Below, piece by piece: positions 29,674 to 38,293 of a DNA stretch of 64,000 nt. The DNA is from Maridesulfovibrio ferrireducens. Lineage in GTDB: Bacteria; Desulfobacterota; Desulfovibrionia; Desulfovibrionales; Desulfovibrionaceae. Made by a program: the position numbers and the translations under genes. Position 1 is the stretch's first letter. Each line of letters starts with the position of its first letter. The notes beneath the pieces were generated by a model. It was not told where the DNA came from. It saw only the letters and a program-made list of their open reading frames with translations, and ran no database searches. The DNA lies in contig NZ_FNGA01000005.1 of NCBI RefSeq assembly GCF_900101105.1, positions 62,001 through 126,000 of the forward strand, read 5' to 3'.

Positions 29674-30912
29674 ATGAACATATACTTTTTTATCATAATA
29701 TTCTCTTTGACTGCGGCCTGCCTTTTAGGCCTGATTTCCAGAAAGCTGAATCGTAGCGCCCTTTCTCCCGAACTTCCGGAGGAATTTAAAGGAACATTCG
29801 ACGCTGATAAATATCGTAAATCTCAAGACTATACTAAAGCGGGTATAGGTTTCGAAAACATATCCAGCACTTTTATGACTCTGGTAACTTTATTATTCAT
29901 GATTTGCGGAGGATTTAACATCCTCGATATATGGGCAACCAATTTCGGATATAATGAAATTATCACAGGGCTGATTTTTTTTGCAGGACTGGCAATCCTC
30001 AGCGATTTGATATCATTGCCATTTTCACTATACCAAACCTTTGTGATCGAAGAGAAATTCGGGTTCAACAAAACCAATTTGAAAACATTCTTCATGGATA
30101 AAATAAAAGGATACCTTCTCGGAGGAATTATCGGAGGAATCCTTTTAAGCGGAATCCTACTCTTTTTCAGCCTTGCCGGACAATTTGCATGGGCTTGGTG
30201 CTGGCTGTTCATTGTCGTTGTGACTCTTGCAATTCAATATATAGCCCCCACATGGATTCTCCCTCTGTTCAACAAATTCACCCCTCTTGAAGAAGGTGAA
30301 CTTAAAGATAAAATAGGGCAATTTGCAAAAAATAACGGCTTTGAAATTTCCGGCATTTTCATGATTGACGGTTCTAAACGTTCCACAAAAGCCAACGCAT
30401 ACTTCACAGGATTCGGTAAGAAGAAACGGATTGCCCTTTTCGACACACTTATCAAAGAACTTTCAACAGATGAAATTGTTGCGGTACTTGCTCACGAAAT
30501 AGGTCACAGCAAACTGGGCCATATCCGCAAAATGATCCTCATGAGCATAATAAATACCGGTATAGTTTTTCTGCTTATGTCTTTTTTTCTTGGCAATAAG
30601 GATTTATTTGCGGCCTTCGGCATGCAGAACATTTCCATTCATGCTGGCTTGATATTCTTTGCGCTTCTATACACCCCCGTATCAGTGGTACTCTCTGTTT
30701 TCAGCAATGCTAAATCTCGCAAACATGAATTTGAAGCGGATAATTTCGCAGCGGAAACTACCAAGGCTCCATTTGCCCTTATCGGAGCTTTAAAAAAATT
30801 ATCTGCAAGCAATCTGTCAAATCTTACTCCGCATCCTTTCTATGTCTGGCTTGAATACAGCCATCCACCGGTTTTGAAACGAATTGAAAATTTAAAGTCA
30901 CACAATGCATAA
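29674..30912 (+). CDS. M48 family (Ste24/CAAX-protease-like) membrane metalloprotease
   Basis: A 412-residue membrane protein with helices at the N-terminus and mid-protein. The zinc motif HExxH is in VLAHEIGHSKLGH, with the third ligand region KHEFEADNFAAE. The order and the long N-terminal membrane part match Ste24-type M48A peptidases, which degrade or process membrane proteins, rather than HtpX. The motifs are intact, so it should be active. Ribosome site is absent or weak in the A-rich leader. The aldolase gene follows after 36 nt. Confidence 0.92.
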   Translation: MNIYFFIIIFSLTAACLLGLISRKLNRSALSPELPEEFKGTFDADKYRKSQDYTKAGIGFENISSTFMTLVTLLFMICGGFNILDIWATNFGYNEIITGLIFFAGLAILSDLISLPFSLYQTFVIEEKFGFNKTNLKTFFMDKIKGYLLGGIIGGILLSGILLFFSLAGQFAWAWCWLFIVVVTLAIQYIAPTWILPLFNKFTPLEEGELKDKIGQFAKNNGFEISGIFMIDGSKRSTKANAYFTGFGKKKRIALFDTLIKELSTDEIVAVLAHEIGHSKLGHIRKMILMSIINTGIVFLLMSFFLGNKDLFAAFGMQNISIHAGLIFFALLYTPVSVVLSVFSNAKSRKHEFEADNFAAETTKAPFALIGALKKLSASNLSNLTPHPFYVWLEYSHPPVLKRIENLKSHNA

Positions 30913-30948
30913 TTAATTATTTCAAATAAAAAGATAAGGACTACTACA

Positions 30949-31602
30949 ATGCTGCTCGAAGATGAAAGAAATTCCGTTGTAAAATATGGCCGTAAAATGA
31001 TTGAAGCGGGATTAACGACAGGGACAGGCGGAAACCTAAGCGTTTTAAACCGTGAAAAAGGATTAATAGCCATAAGCGCCAGTGGACTGAATTACCTTGA
31101 AACCACACCTGCCGATGTTGTTGTTATGGACCTTGACGGGAAAATACACGATTCAAACCGGACGCCTTCTAGCGAAGCCGGATTTCACACTGCGCTATAC
31201 AAACATCGCACGGACATTAATGCAGTAGTCCATACACATTCAGTCTATGCTTCAACTGTAGCCTGCCTGAACATGGAACTACCTGCTGTTCATTATCTCG
31301 TAGGTTTTGCAGGTAATAAAGTTCCCCTTGCACCATATGCAACTTTCGGCTCCCCGGAACTTGCTGAAAACGTCATCAATACCATTGAAAATTACAACGC
31401 GGTTCTGCTTGCAAACCACGGCCTGATTACTGTAGGAGCCGCTATACAGAACGCATTTGATGCCGCCGAAGAGCTTGAGCTTGTCGCCAGAATTTATATT
31501 CAAGCCCTTTCCGTCGGCACTCCTGTAATAGTTCCCGAAAATGAAATGAATAAAGTAATCGAAAAATTTTCAACGTACGGTCAAGCCGGCGGAAAAAAAT
31601 AA
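30949..31602 (+). CDS. Class II aldolase (fuculose-1-phosphate aldolase type)
   Basis: The 217-residue protein has the class II aldolase/adducin fold: GLTTGTGGNLSVLNRE, SPSE-like TPSSEAGFH with the catalytic Glu, the zinc ligands in VVHTHSVYAS and the third His in LANHGLITVG. Such enzymes cleave L-fuculose-1-phosphate, or 5-deoxyribulose-1-phosphate in salvage of 5'-deoxyadenosine. No fucose genes are nearby, so a salvage or detoxification role is possible. Substrate is not certain. AAGGA precedes the ATG. Confidence 0.9.
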   Translation: MLLEDERNSVVKYGRKMIEAGLTTGTGGNLSVLNREKGLIAISASGLNYLETTPADVVVMDLDGKIHDSNRTPSSEAGFHTALYKHRTDINAVVHTHSVYASTVACLNMELPAVHYLVGFAGNKVPLAPYATFGSPELAENVINTIENYNAVLLANHGLITVGAAIQNAFDAAEELELVARIYIQALSVGTPVIVPENEMNKVIEKFSTYGQAGGKK

Positions 31603-31617
31603 GAAAGGAATCTCCCC

Positions 31618-32229
31618 ATGCAGTACGAAACAATTCGCGCGATAATCGAAATCGCCTTTCCTCTCATTCTTATCATGGACCCGTTGGGTAATCTTCCAAC
31701 GTGCCTGTCGATGCTGAAAGAGTTTTCGCCTGCACGTCAGAGAAAAATACTTTTAAGAGAACTTCTATTTGCGCTGGGTATCATCATCCTTTTCATGTAC
31801 CTTGGCTCCGGACTCATGAAGATGCTCAATATTCATCAGTCAACGCTCCGTATCGCAGGTGGGGTAATCCTCTTCATCATTTCCATGAAAATGGTCTTCC
31901 CACAGCCGGACAACTTAAAAATTGCACCTGAAAAAGACCCTTTCATTGTTCCCATAGCTGTTCCGCTCTTTGCCGGTCCATCCCTTTTGGCAGCAGTCAT
32001 GGTTTACGGCTCCAAAGAAAGCGCAACCCTGACCGTACTGGCGGGAGTAATGCTGGCGTGGGGTGTATCATTCGGTATTATGATGATCGGGCCGACTTTA
32101 GCCAGCTTTCTGGGTAAACGCGGACTAAGGGCTTGTGAAAGGCTTATGGGACTGATTCTGATTCTTCTTTCAGTGCAAATGCTTGAAGACGGGATTGAAT
32201 TTTATATCAGGAATGTGCTCACGAAATAA
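31618..32229 (+). CDS. MarC family integral membrane protein
   Basis: A 203-residue protein with six hydrophobic segments and the MarC/UPF0056 hallmarks near the N-terminus (FPLILIMDPLGNLPTCLSML), the second repeat (VPIAVPLFAGPSLLAAVM) and a C-terminal RLMGLILILLSVQMLEDGI. The function of the family is unknown; the link to multiple antibiotic resistance is historical. It starts 15 nt after the aldolase stop with AAAGGAAT upstream, so it is co-transcribed. Confidence 0.93.
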   Translation: MQYETIRAIIEIAFPLILIMDPLGNLPTCLSMLKEFSPARQRKILLRELLFALGIIILFMYLGSGLMKMLNIHQSTLRIAGGVILFIISMKMVFPQPDNLKIAPEKDPFIVPIAVPLFAGPSLLAAVMVYGSKESATLTVLAGVMLAWGVSFGIMMIGPTLASFLGKRGLRACERLMGLILILLSVQMLEDGIEFYIRNVLTK

Positions 32230-32244
32230 GCGTAAATTTATTTT

Positions 32245-34194
32245 TTAATTTAAGTACTTAGAGATCATATCTTTAAGTACTTCCATCCGTATCGGCTTAG
32301 TAATAAATTCATTAATACCCAGCAAAGCCATTTGCTCGGTATTAATGTCAGCGCCGTAGCCACTAAGCACAACAATTGGTACCCGCTCTTTGCCTGACTC
32401 GTTATCACGAATAGTTTTTATTGCTTCAAAACCGTCCATCTCCGGCATTTGGATATCCATCAGCACAAGATCGTAAGCCCTATCTTTTAAGCACGTTAAA
32501 ACCTCAATTCCTGTAGAAGCAGTGCGTACAGTATAGCCCCATTTCTCAAGCTTTTTCCGCATCATAAACTGACTGCTTATATCGTCTTCTGCCAGCAAAA
32601 TACTCTTCTTTATACTCGCAAAACTCTCTACTTCGTCTGCCGAACCGACAATAAAGCCGGTTTCTACCTTGAACCCGATTGTAAAATTATTATCCAATTG
32701 AGAATAAACTTCTCCCTCAATTTTATTGACCGCATCCTTAAATCCATTCGACAATTGATTGTCGCTAAATTCAATACTTCCACTTAAACTGTCAGTAACA
32801 AAAAAAGAAAATATAGCTTTGTTTACAGCTAAGCTCTGCATATCAATTCCTGCGACAAGCTTTGTTCCCTTCATGAGGGATAGCCCGTTACCAATCAGGC
32901 CGAAAAGAGCCTGTGACAGTTCCTGGCTGTTTCCTAAAATTTTTTCTGGAATATTTTTAGTAATAATAAGTTCAATACTCTTACCTTCAAGTTCAACGGC
33001 GGGAATATATATATCCAATATCTTTGAAAAGGCAGTGGCTGGATTAAACAAGCTATTTCCAGTGACAACAGATTTTTCACCTGAAAAATCGTGCAAAAAA
33101 CCATTAAGTGCATCCTTAAATCTTTCTGCTGATTTCAAAGCCTTAAAAGCATAAGGCTTAGCACTTTGCGGCAAATCTTCATCATTAAGTGCCTTTAAAC
33201 TTCCAATTATACCAACGAAGGGAGTTCTCAATTCATGACACAGGTTGCTTAAACAAAAAGGAATGTCTGATACACTCTCTACCTTGCTTTCAACCTTTCT
33301 GGCATACCCGATAATAGCGGCTGGTTCTCCCTCTGAATTTCTAAACAAGGAGTGCTGAACATCAAGATTTAGACCATTTCCCTGACTATCATCTGCAGAG
33401 AGCATAAAAGAACTATCCTCTCCCGTTAATACAACATTTGAAATATCATCTAAAAGAGCTGTGGATAACTGAGGAGAAAGATAATTATAAACGTTACTGC
33501 CCACACAAAGCTCAGGGTTATCCACCCCGGCATGATCCGCAAAAACACGGTTAACTTTCAAAAATTTACCTTCAAGGTCTTCAATAAAAACACTTTCAGG
33601 GGAATTATCCATCACTGCTGTCAAATAACTCTTTTCCAGTGCCAGCTCTTTCTCAATTCTCTTAATATCCGAAATATTTTTTACCACTCCGACAAAACCT
33701 GAGGGGGTCCCGTTCAAATCGAATAGAAGTTTAGCATCCTCGGTAATATGAATAAATTTCTCATTCGCTACCGAAACACAGGACTCAAATCCTTGAACTT
33801 CACCACCAGATAAAAGCTGATCCATAAAAGCCTTACGTTTCTCGGAGCCTTCACAAAGAGGAAATATAATCCCCTGTTCTTTATTTTTATTTAACTTACT
33901 AAAACATTTAGATAAACTTTCAAAACAATCGTTTGTGTATAAACACTTACCATTAAGATCCGCCCGATATAATCCGACATCAGCATTACGCATTATCTCA
34001 GAATAGAAATCTTCATTTACTTTATTTCTATGGCCCCATGCTCTCCCAACAAGAGTTATTCCAAAAATTAAAACACTTATCGCTCCAATTGCGCAAATTA
34101 ATGCAACAACAGGATACGCTGCATGCAGAATGCCTGCTAAAAAGGCCCCTAAGAGAGAAATTGCGAATAAGGTACTATAAAAGATACGTTGCAT
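32245..34194 (-). CDS. Hybrid sensor histidine kinase with a degenerate ATPase domain
   Basis: The 649-residue protein has two N-terminal membrane helices (residues about 8-50), two PAS domains (about 65-180 and 190-305), HisKA with His320 in NLCHELRTPFVGIIG, a GHKL-like region (about 385-515) and a receiver domain (about 530-649) with LLAEDDIS, LMDIQMPEMDG and the Lys in FITKPI. The GHKL region lacks recognisable G1 (here VTDSLSGSIEF) and G2 glycine boxes, and the N box is reduced to LFGLIGNGLS. It may not bind ATP and could act as a phosphatase or relay through its intact receiver. The stop lies only 15 nt from the convergent MarC gene. Confidence 0.9.
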   Translation of the reverse strand: MQRIFYSTLFAISLLGAFLAGILHAAYPVVALICAIGAISVLIFGITLVGRAWGHRNKVNEDFYSEIMRNADVGLYRADLNGKCLYTNDCFESLSKCFSKLNKNKEQGIIFPLCEGSEKRKAFMDQLLSGGEVQGFESCVSVANEKFIHITEDAKLLFDLNGTPSGFVGVVKNISDIKRIEKELALEKSYLTAVMDNSPESVFIEDLEGKFLKVNRVFADHAGVDNPELCVGSNVYNYLSPQLSTALLDDISNVVLTGEDSSFMLSADDSQGNGLNLDVQHSLFRNSEGEPAAIIGYARKVESKVESVSDIPFCLSNLCHELRTPFVGIIGSLKALNDEDLPQSAKPYAFKALKSAERFKDALNGFLHDFSGEKSVVTGNSLFNPATAFSKILDIYIPAVELEGKSIELIITKNIPEKILGNSQELSQALFGLIGNGLSLMKGTKLVAGIDMQSLAVNKAIFSFFVTDSLSGSIEFSDNQLSNGFKDAVNKIEGEVYSQLDNNFTIGFKVETGFIVGSADEVESFASIKKSILLAEDDISSQFMMRKKLEKWGYTVRTASTGIEVLTCLKDRAYDLVLMDIQMPEMDGFEAIKTIRDNESGKERVPIVVLSGYGADINTEQMALLGINEFITKPIRMEVLKDMISKYLN

Positions 34195-34430
34195 GGCAGA
34201 ATTATCATTACTCTTGCATGTAATTATTTTTGAGACACTATTAATAAATTATAAATCAATTTAATTACTCAATATTAAAAAAGCACTCTATTTCACTACA
34301 TACTGTATAGCAAGCATTTATCCCATTTAAGAATAAATAATCAAACAATATATATGTGCTTAACTATGTCTCATCAAGCAATACAATTCAACAAATCTTC
34401 GTCATCAGTTTTTTAGATAGCATAATTAAA
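34195..34430. other. Intergenic region upstream of the hybrid kinase
   Basis: AT-rich. The part from about 34383 is the outer end of the chemotaxis duplication (homologous to the sequence at about 37531). No ORF. Confidence 0.5.
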
Positions 34431-34457
34431 GCCCACCCCCGAAAAACGAGGGCGGGC
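34431..34457 (-). terminator. Terminator after the distal CheW
   Basis: GCCCACCCCCG opposes CGAGGGCGGGC with two mismatches; a homologous hairpin follows the other CheW gene. Confidence 0.7.
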
Positions 34458-34514
34458 CACATGGTTGACCGTTGTATGGATAAAATACCGTATAGTTAAA
34501 TATACTTAATTAAT

Positions 34515-35060
34515 TTAAAGATTAAGAGTCATGCCTTGCTCTGGGTTTACCTCGGGAACAGCTTCAGCGGAAGACTCCTGATGCGCACTCTTAAGCATAG
34601 CAAGCTCTTCCACGGATAAGATCTTATTAATATCAAGGATTATGACAAAATCATCATCCTGTTTACCCATTCCGCGAATAAAATCAGTCTTAATCGTAGT
34701 GCCCATTCTAGGAGGTTCTTCAATCATATCTTCCGTAAACTCAATAACTTCCCTGACTGAATCCGCAAGAGCGCCCATAACAGTGCTATCACCATCAAAA
34801 AGGACTTCAACAATGATGATACAAGTGTTTATAGTATCCTCAGTCTTGCTCATACCGAATTTAAGCCGCATATCGACGACAGGTACAGCATGTCCACGTA
34901 GATTAATAACTCCCCTCATAAACTTCGGAGTCCTTGGAATCCGAGTTATAGGAGTCAATTCCAGAACTTCCCTGACACTTGAGATATCAAGAGCATAGAT
35001 ATCTTTATTCAAGGTAAAGGTCAGATACTGATTCATTGTGCTGTTCATTTCATCACTCAT
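34515..35060 (-). CDS. cheW: CheW chemotaxis coupling protein (distal copy)
   Basis: CheW links receptors to the kinase CheA. The 181-residue protein has the CheW beta-barrel core: YLTFTLNKDIYALDISSVREVLEL, the receptor-contact loop RTPKFMRGVINLRGHAVPVVDMR and MGALADSVREVIEF. I take the ATG at 35060; a GTG directly before it is in frame but AGG is better spaced to the ATG. Over the whole frame I count seven residue differences from the other copy (37662-38207), mostly in the C-terminal tail. No CheA is nearby. Confidence 0.95.
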   Translation of the reverse strand: MSDEMNSTMNQYLTFTLNKDIYALDISSVREVLELTPITRIPRTPKFMRGVINLRGHAVPVVDMRLKFGMSKTEDTINTCIIIVEVLFDGDSTVMGALADSVREVIEFTEDMIEEPPRMGTTIKTDFIRGMGKQDDDFVIILDINKILSVEELAMLKSAHQESSAEAVPEVNPEQGMTLNL

Positions 35061-35146
35061 CACTTACCTGCTTTATTTAAATAACAATCAATTTTATTTC
35101 AACTCAGCATATAACAATTAAAGATTAAAACTTCATCCAATAATTA

Positions 35147-37186
35147 TTAGAATTTTTCAAAATCTGAATCTGAAAAATCTCCACTCATATCAAGTGCGAC
35201 TCCTGGTGATTTATCTCTGGCTGGCTTTTCAGTCGCCACAGTCTTAAACTCAGGAACCTTACGTACTGGAGGACGATGAGAAGGCAATGCTCTCATTGGT
35301 GCTGAAGATTGCGAGCCAACCCTGAAGAAGCTCATTACCTGCTGAAGCTGCTCTGCCTGACTCGATAATTCTTCTGAAGTGGAAGCCATTTCCTCGGAAG
35401 CAGAAGCATTTTGCTGAGTCACCTGATCAAGCTGCTGAACCGCCTTATTGATCTGCTCTGCCCCGGAAAGCTGCTCATTGCTTCCAGCCGCTATCTCCTG
35501 AACTAATTCTGACCAGAACGAAACCAACTGGTTAAGCATTTCTCCGGCTTTTTCAGCAACATTCACGGTGGTTGAAGAAAGATCACCTATTTCTCCGGCG
35601 GCTTCTCCACTTCGTTCCGCCAGCTTCCTGACTTCTGCAGCTACAACGGCAAACCCTTTACCATGCTCACCTGCACGAGCTGCCTCAATTGCAGCATTAA
35701 GAGCAAGCAAGTTGGTTTGACGGGCAATCTCTTCAATAATAGATATTTTTTCTGCAATATTTTTCATTGCAACGACAGCCTGAGTTACTGCGGCCCCGCC
35801 ATCTTCTGCCTGCTTTGCAGACTGCAACGCAATCCGCTCAGTCTCATGAGCATTTTCAGCATTCTGCCTGATATTCGCGGTCATTTCTTCGATAGAAGAA
35901 GAAACTTCTTCAACATTCGCAGCCTGTTCAGTTGAAGCCTGTGAAAGATTTTCAGCGGTTGCAGACAACTCTTCACTTCCCGCGGCAACATTTTCAGTAG
36001 AACTGCCAACTTCAGTAACAACGGAAGAAAGTTTGCTCACCATGTTATTCAAGGCGGTTGCAAGTATTCCGATTTCATCCTTCTGATCTATATCCAGAGT
36101 TCTTGTGAAATCTCCTTGAGCCATACGTTGTGCAAAAGTTACACCCATACCAATAGGTCCGGTAATTCCTCTTGTCAGAAGGATTGCAGTAAGAACTCCG
36201 AGAACCAGAGCTATACAGGCTCCAACCACCAAAATCATATTCGAGAAATCCATTTGACTAAGCATCTTTGCTTTCTGATCAGCGCGGGCGTCACGGCATT
36301 CATTTTCAGCTTTACGTGCAGCGACAACCATCTGTTTCTCTGCCAGCACTTGATCATTCATTAAATTTGTATAATTTATAAAATTCTCCTCATAACCAGT
36401 AATTGCTTTTAAAATGGACTGAACCTGAGCAACATTGACTGGATTTGAAAATCTTCCAGACAGATCATTCATAAGTTCAACAATGTTTGCCACATCATTT
36501 TTAACCATATCTAAATATTTACTGTCGGAAGAAATTATGTACTCTTTCTCATTCTTACGGGTTGTAATAAACCACTTGATAGATCTATTGGCATCATCAG
36601 CCTTTTGAAGCTTATCATCAATACCGGCTTGCCCTTTCTGATAAAGCCCCCCAATCTGATCTGTTTGTCCACTCTGCATCGCACTTGCAATATGCGATCT
36701 GGTATCAGTCATGATTCCATCAAGCTGTTTTTTCTGATCAGATCTAATCTGCTCAAGTTCCTTAAGCGCTGAACGAGCTTCAGATCTCATCATCTCCATA
36801 GTTTTAGTTCGCTCGGTGACAAGTGAAACATAATCAGAAAAAGCTTTTTCATATTCAGTTACAGCCCCATTAACTGCAGCCATCTGATCATTATTTATTT
36901 TATTAGTAAATTTTTTGTCTGTCGCTGCAATCAGAGCTTTAATGTCAGAAATATTATTCTGATGCTCTTTTAAAAATTTTTCATCACCACGCAGCATAAA
37001 ATTCTTTTCATCAATCCTTACTTCAAGAAGAGATCTAACCATACGATTAACATCATCTGCTTTGTCGACCCGCTCTTGAACCCCTGTCATTCCATTGAAT
37101 CCGACAAAAGCCATTATAGCGGTCAGTAAAATCATCAACGCAAAGCTTAACCCAAGTTTTAGTCCCAATCTCATATTCTTAAACAT
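35147..37186 (-). CDS. Methyl-accepting chemotaxis protein (distal copy)
   Basis: A 679-residue receptor with a membrane helix at about residues 10-30, a long helical periplasmic domain to about 315 that shows two similar helical modules ([16 protein letters not shown] and [16 protein letters not shown], like an HBM sensor), a second helix ([21 protein letters not shown]), HAMP, and a cytoplasmic hairpin with the CheA/CheW-binding tip [23 protein letters not shown]. The signalling half is nearly identical to the neighbouring copy. Exception: after GEMLNQLV it reads SFWSELV, where the copy has [10 protein letters not shown], a three-residue shortening of the coiled coil. No C-terminal CheR-tethering pentapeptide is seen. 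Confidence 0.95.
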   Translation of the reverse strand: MFKNMRLGLKLGLSFALMILLTAIMAFVGFNGMTGVQERVDKADDVNRMVRSLLEVRIDEKNFMLRGDEKFLKEHQNNISDIKALIAATDKKFTNKINNDQMAAVNGAVTEYEKAFSDYVSLVTERTKTMEMMRSEARSALKELEQIRSDQKKQLDGIMTDTRSHIASAMQSGQTDQIGGLYQKGQAGIDDKLQKADDANRSIKWFITTRKNEKEYIISSDSKYLDMVKNDVANIVELMNDLSGRFSNPVNVAQVQSILKAITGYEENFINYTNLMNDQVLAEKQMVVAARKAENECRDARADQKAKMLSQMDFSNMILVVGACIALVLGVLTAILLTRGITGPIGMGVTFAQRMAQGDFTRTLDIDQKDEIGILATALNNMVSKLSSVVTEVGSSTENVAAGSEELSATAENLSQASTEQAANVEEVSSSIEEMTANIRQNAENAHETERIALQSAKQAEDGGAAVTQAVVAMKNIAEKISIIEEIARQTNLLALNAAIEAARAGEHGKGFAVVAAEVRKLAERSGEAAGEIGDLSSTTVNVAEKAGEMLNQLVSFWSELVQEIAAGSNEQLSGAEQINKAVQQLDQVTQQNASASEEMASTSEELSSQAEQLQQVMSFFRVGSQSSAPMRALPSHRPPVRKVPEFKTVATEKPARDKSPGVALDMSGDFSDSDFEKF

Positions 37187-37342
37187 ACCTTACCCCTGCG
37201 CCATCTCAGCGCTAAAATAATAGATAAAATAACTCTACCTCTGTTTTCTTCTGTAACATACCTGCCATTTATCTGAAACACTTTAATAGATTGCTTATCA
37301 AACTTAATTATTCGAATTTAAAATTACCCTGAAGAATATCAT

Positions 37343-37380
37343 AAAAAAACCCCTTCCGATACAATCGGAAAGAGTTTTTT
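37343..37380 (-). terminator. Decayed terminator downstream of the HPt remnant
   Basis: The stem TTCCGA/TCGGAA remains but the lower stem no longer pairs well. The intact homologue lies at 40435-40465. Confidence 0.55.
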
Positions 37381-37412
37381 AACAAAACCTGAATTCACAA
37401 GAATTTCAAAAA

Positions 37413-37515
37413 TCGGTTTTCGTGTACGCCCAAATATTCTTTCAGTTCCCAACTCTCTATCACCACCAAGATGACAAAAAAACGCCGCCTTATTAAAAAC
37501 TTCACTCGACATCAT
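37413..37515 (-). pseudogene. Internally deleted remnant of an HPt gene
   Basis: The plus-strand sequence at 37413-37445 matches the 3' end of the HPt gene at 40497 onward (CGTGTACGCCCAAATATTCT against the same segment with TGT and ACA), and 37446-37515 matches its 5' end (CCCAACTCTCTATCACCACC through CTCGACATCAT). The remnant is 103 bp where the intact gene has 357, so about 254 bp are missing, which is not a multiple of three, and the stop position reads CGA instead of TGA. This proves that the duplication originally included HPt and that this copy was lost afterwards. Confidence 0.88.
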
Positions 37516-37578
37516 TGCTATCTACCATTTGCAATTCAACAAACCTTCGTCATCAGTTTATTAGAGAACATAATTAAA

Positions 37579-37606
37579 GCCCGCCCCCGAAAAAACGAGG
37601 GCGGGC
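37579..37606 (-). terminator. Terminator after the proximal CheW
   Basis: GCCCGCCCCCG opposes CGAGGGCGGGC with one mismatch; better preserved than the distal one. Confidence 0.8.
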
Positions 37607-37661
37607 CTTATACTGACCATTGTATGGATAAATACCGTATAATTAAATATACGTAATTAAT

Positions 37662-38207
37662 TTAAAGATTAAGAGTCATGCCTTGCTTTGGGTTTACTTC
37701 AGGAACAACTTCAGCAGAAGGTTCGTGAGGTGCACTCTTAAGCATAGCAAGCTCTTCCACGGATAAGATCTTATTAATATCAAGGATTATAACAAAGTCA
37801 TCATCCTGTTTACCCATTCCGCGAATAAAATCAGTCTTGATTGTCGTGCCCATTCTAGGAGGTTCTTCAATCATATCCTCCGTAAACTCAATAACTTCCC
37901 TGACTGAATCCGCAAGAGCGCCCATAACAGTGCTATCACCATCAAAAAGGACTTCAACAATAATGATACAAGTGTTTATCGTATCCTCAGTCTTGCTCAT
38001 ACCGAATTTAAGCCGCATATCGACTACAGGTACAGCATGTCCACGTAGATTAATAACTCCCCTCATAAACGTCGGGGTCCTTGGAATCCGAGTTATAGGA
38101 GTTAACTCCAGAACTTCCCTGACACTTGAGATATCAAGGGCATAGATATCTTTATTCAAGGTAAAGGTCAGATACTGATTCATTGTGCTGTTCATTTCAT
38201 CGCCCAT
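37662..38207 (-). CDS. cheW: CheW chemotaxis coupling protein (proximal copy)
   Basis: The 181-residue near-identical paralogue of the CheW at 34515. It differs at seven positions: Gly for Ser near the start, Thr for Lys in RTPTFMRG, and five in the tail (SAPHEPSAEVV and NPKQ). Thr versus Lys lies in the receptor-contact loop. Start ATG at 38207 with AGG upstream; the in-frame GTG just before is less likely. Confidence 0.95.
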   Translation of the reverse strand: MGDEMNSTMNQYLTFTLNKDIYALDISSVREVLELTPITRIPRTPTFMRGVINLRGHAVPVVDMRLKFGMSKTEDTINTCIIIVEVLFDGDSTVMGALADSVREVIEFTEDMIEEPPRMGTTIKTDFIRGMGKQDDDFVIILDINKILSVEELAMLKSAPHEPSAEVVPEVNPKQGMTLNL

Positions 38208-38293
38208 CACTTACCTGCTTTATTTAAATAATAACCATTTATATTTCAACTCAGCATATACCAATTAAAGAACAAGTCTTCATCCAGTAATTA

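Larger units (their letters stand above)
34383..37530 (-). repeat. Tandem duplication, distal copy: HPt remnant - MCP - CheW
   Basis: This segment is homologous along nearly its whole length to 37531-40871. Shared blocks include the sequence downstream of CheW (CAATTCAACAAA then CTTCGTCATCAG), the CheW gene, the CheW-MCP spacer, the receptor signalling half, the receptor leader and the ends of the HPt gene. The junction near 37530 shows a short CAA overlap. Divergence is confined mainly to the receptor N-terminal half and the HPt deletion. Confidence 0.9.

Noticed and set aside
32252-32282. Inverted repeat AAGTACTTA / TAAGTACTT as a terminator for the MarC gene
   Set aside because: It lies within the 3' end of the convergent kinase gene, is AT-rich with a long loop and has no T run.
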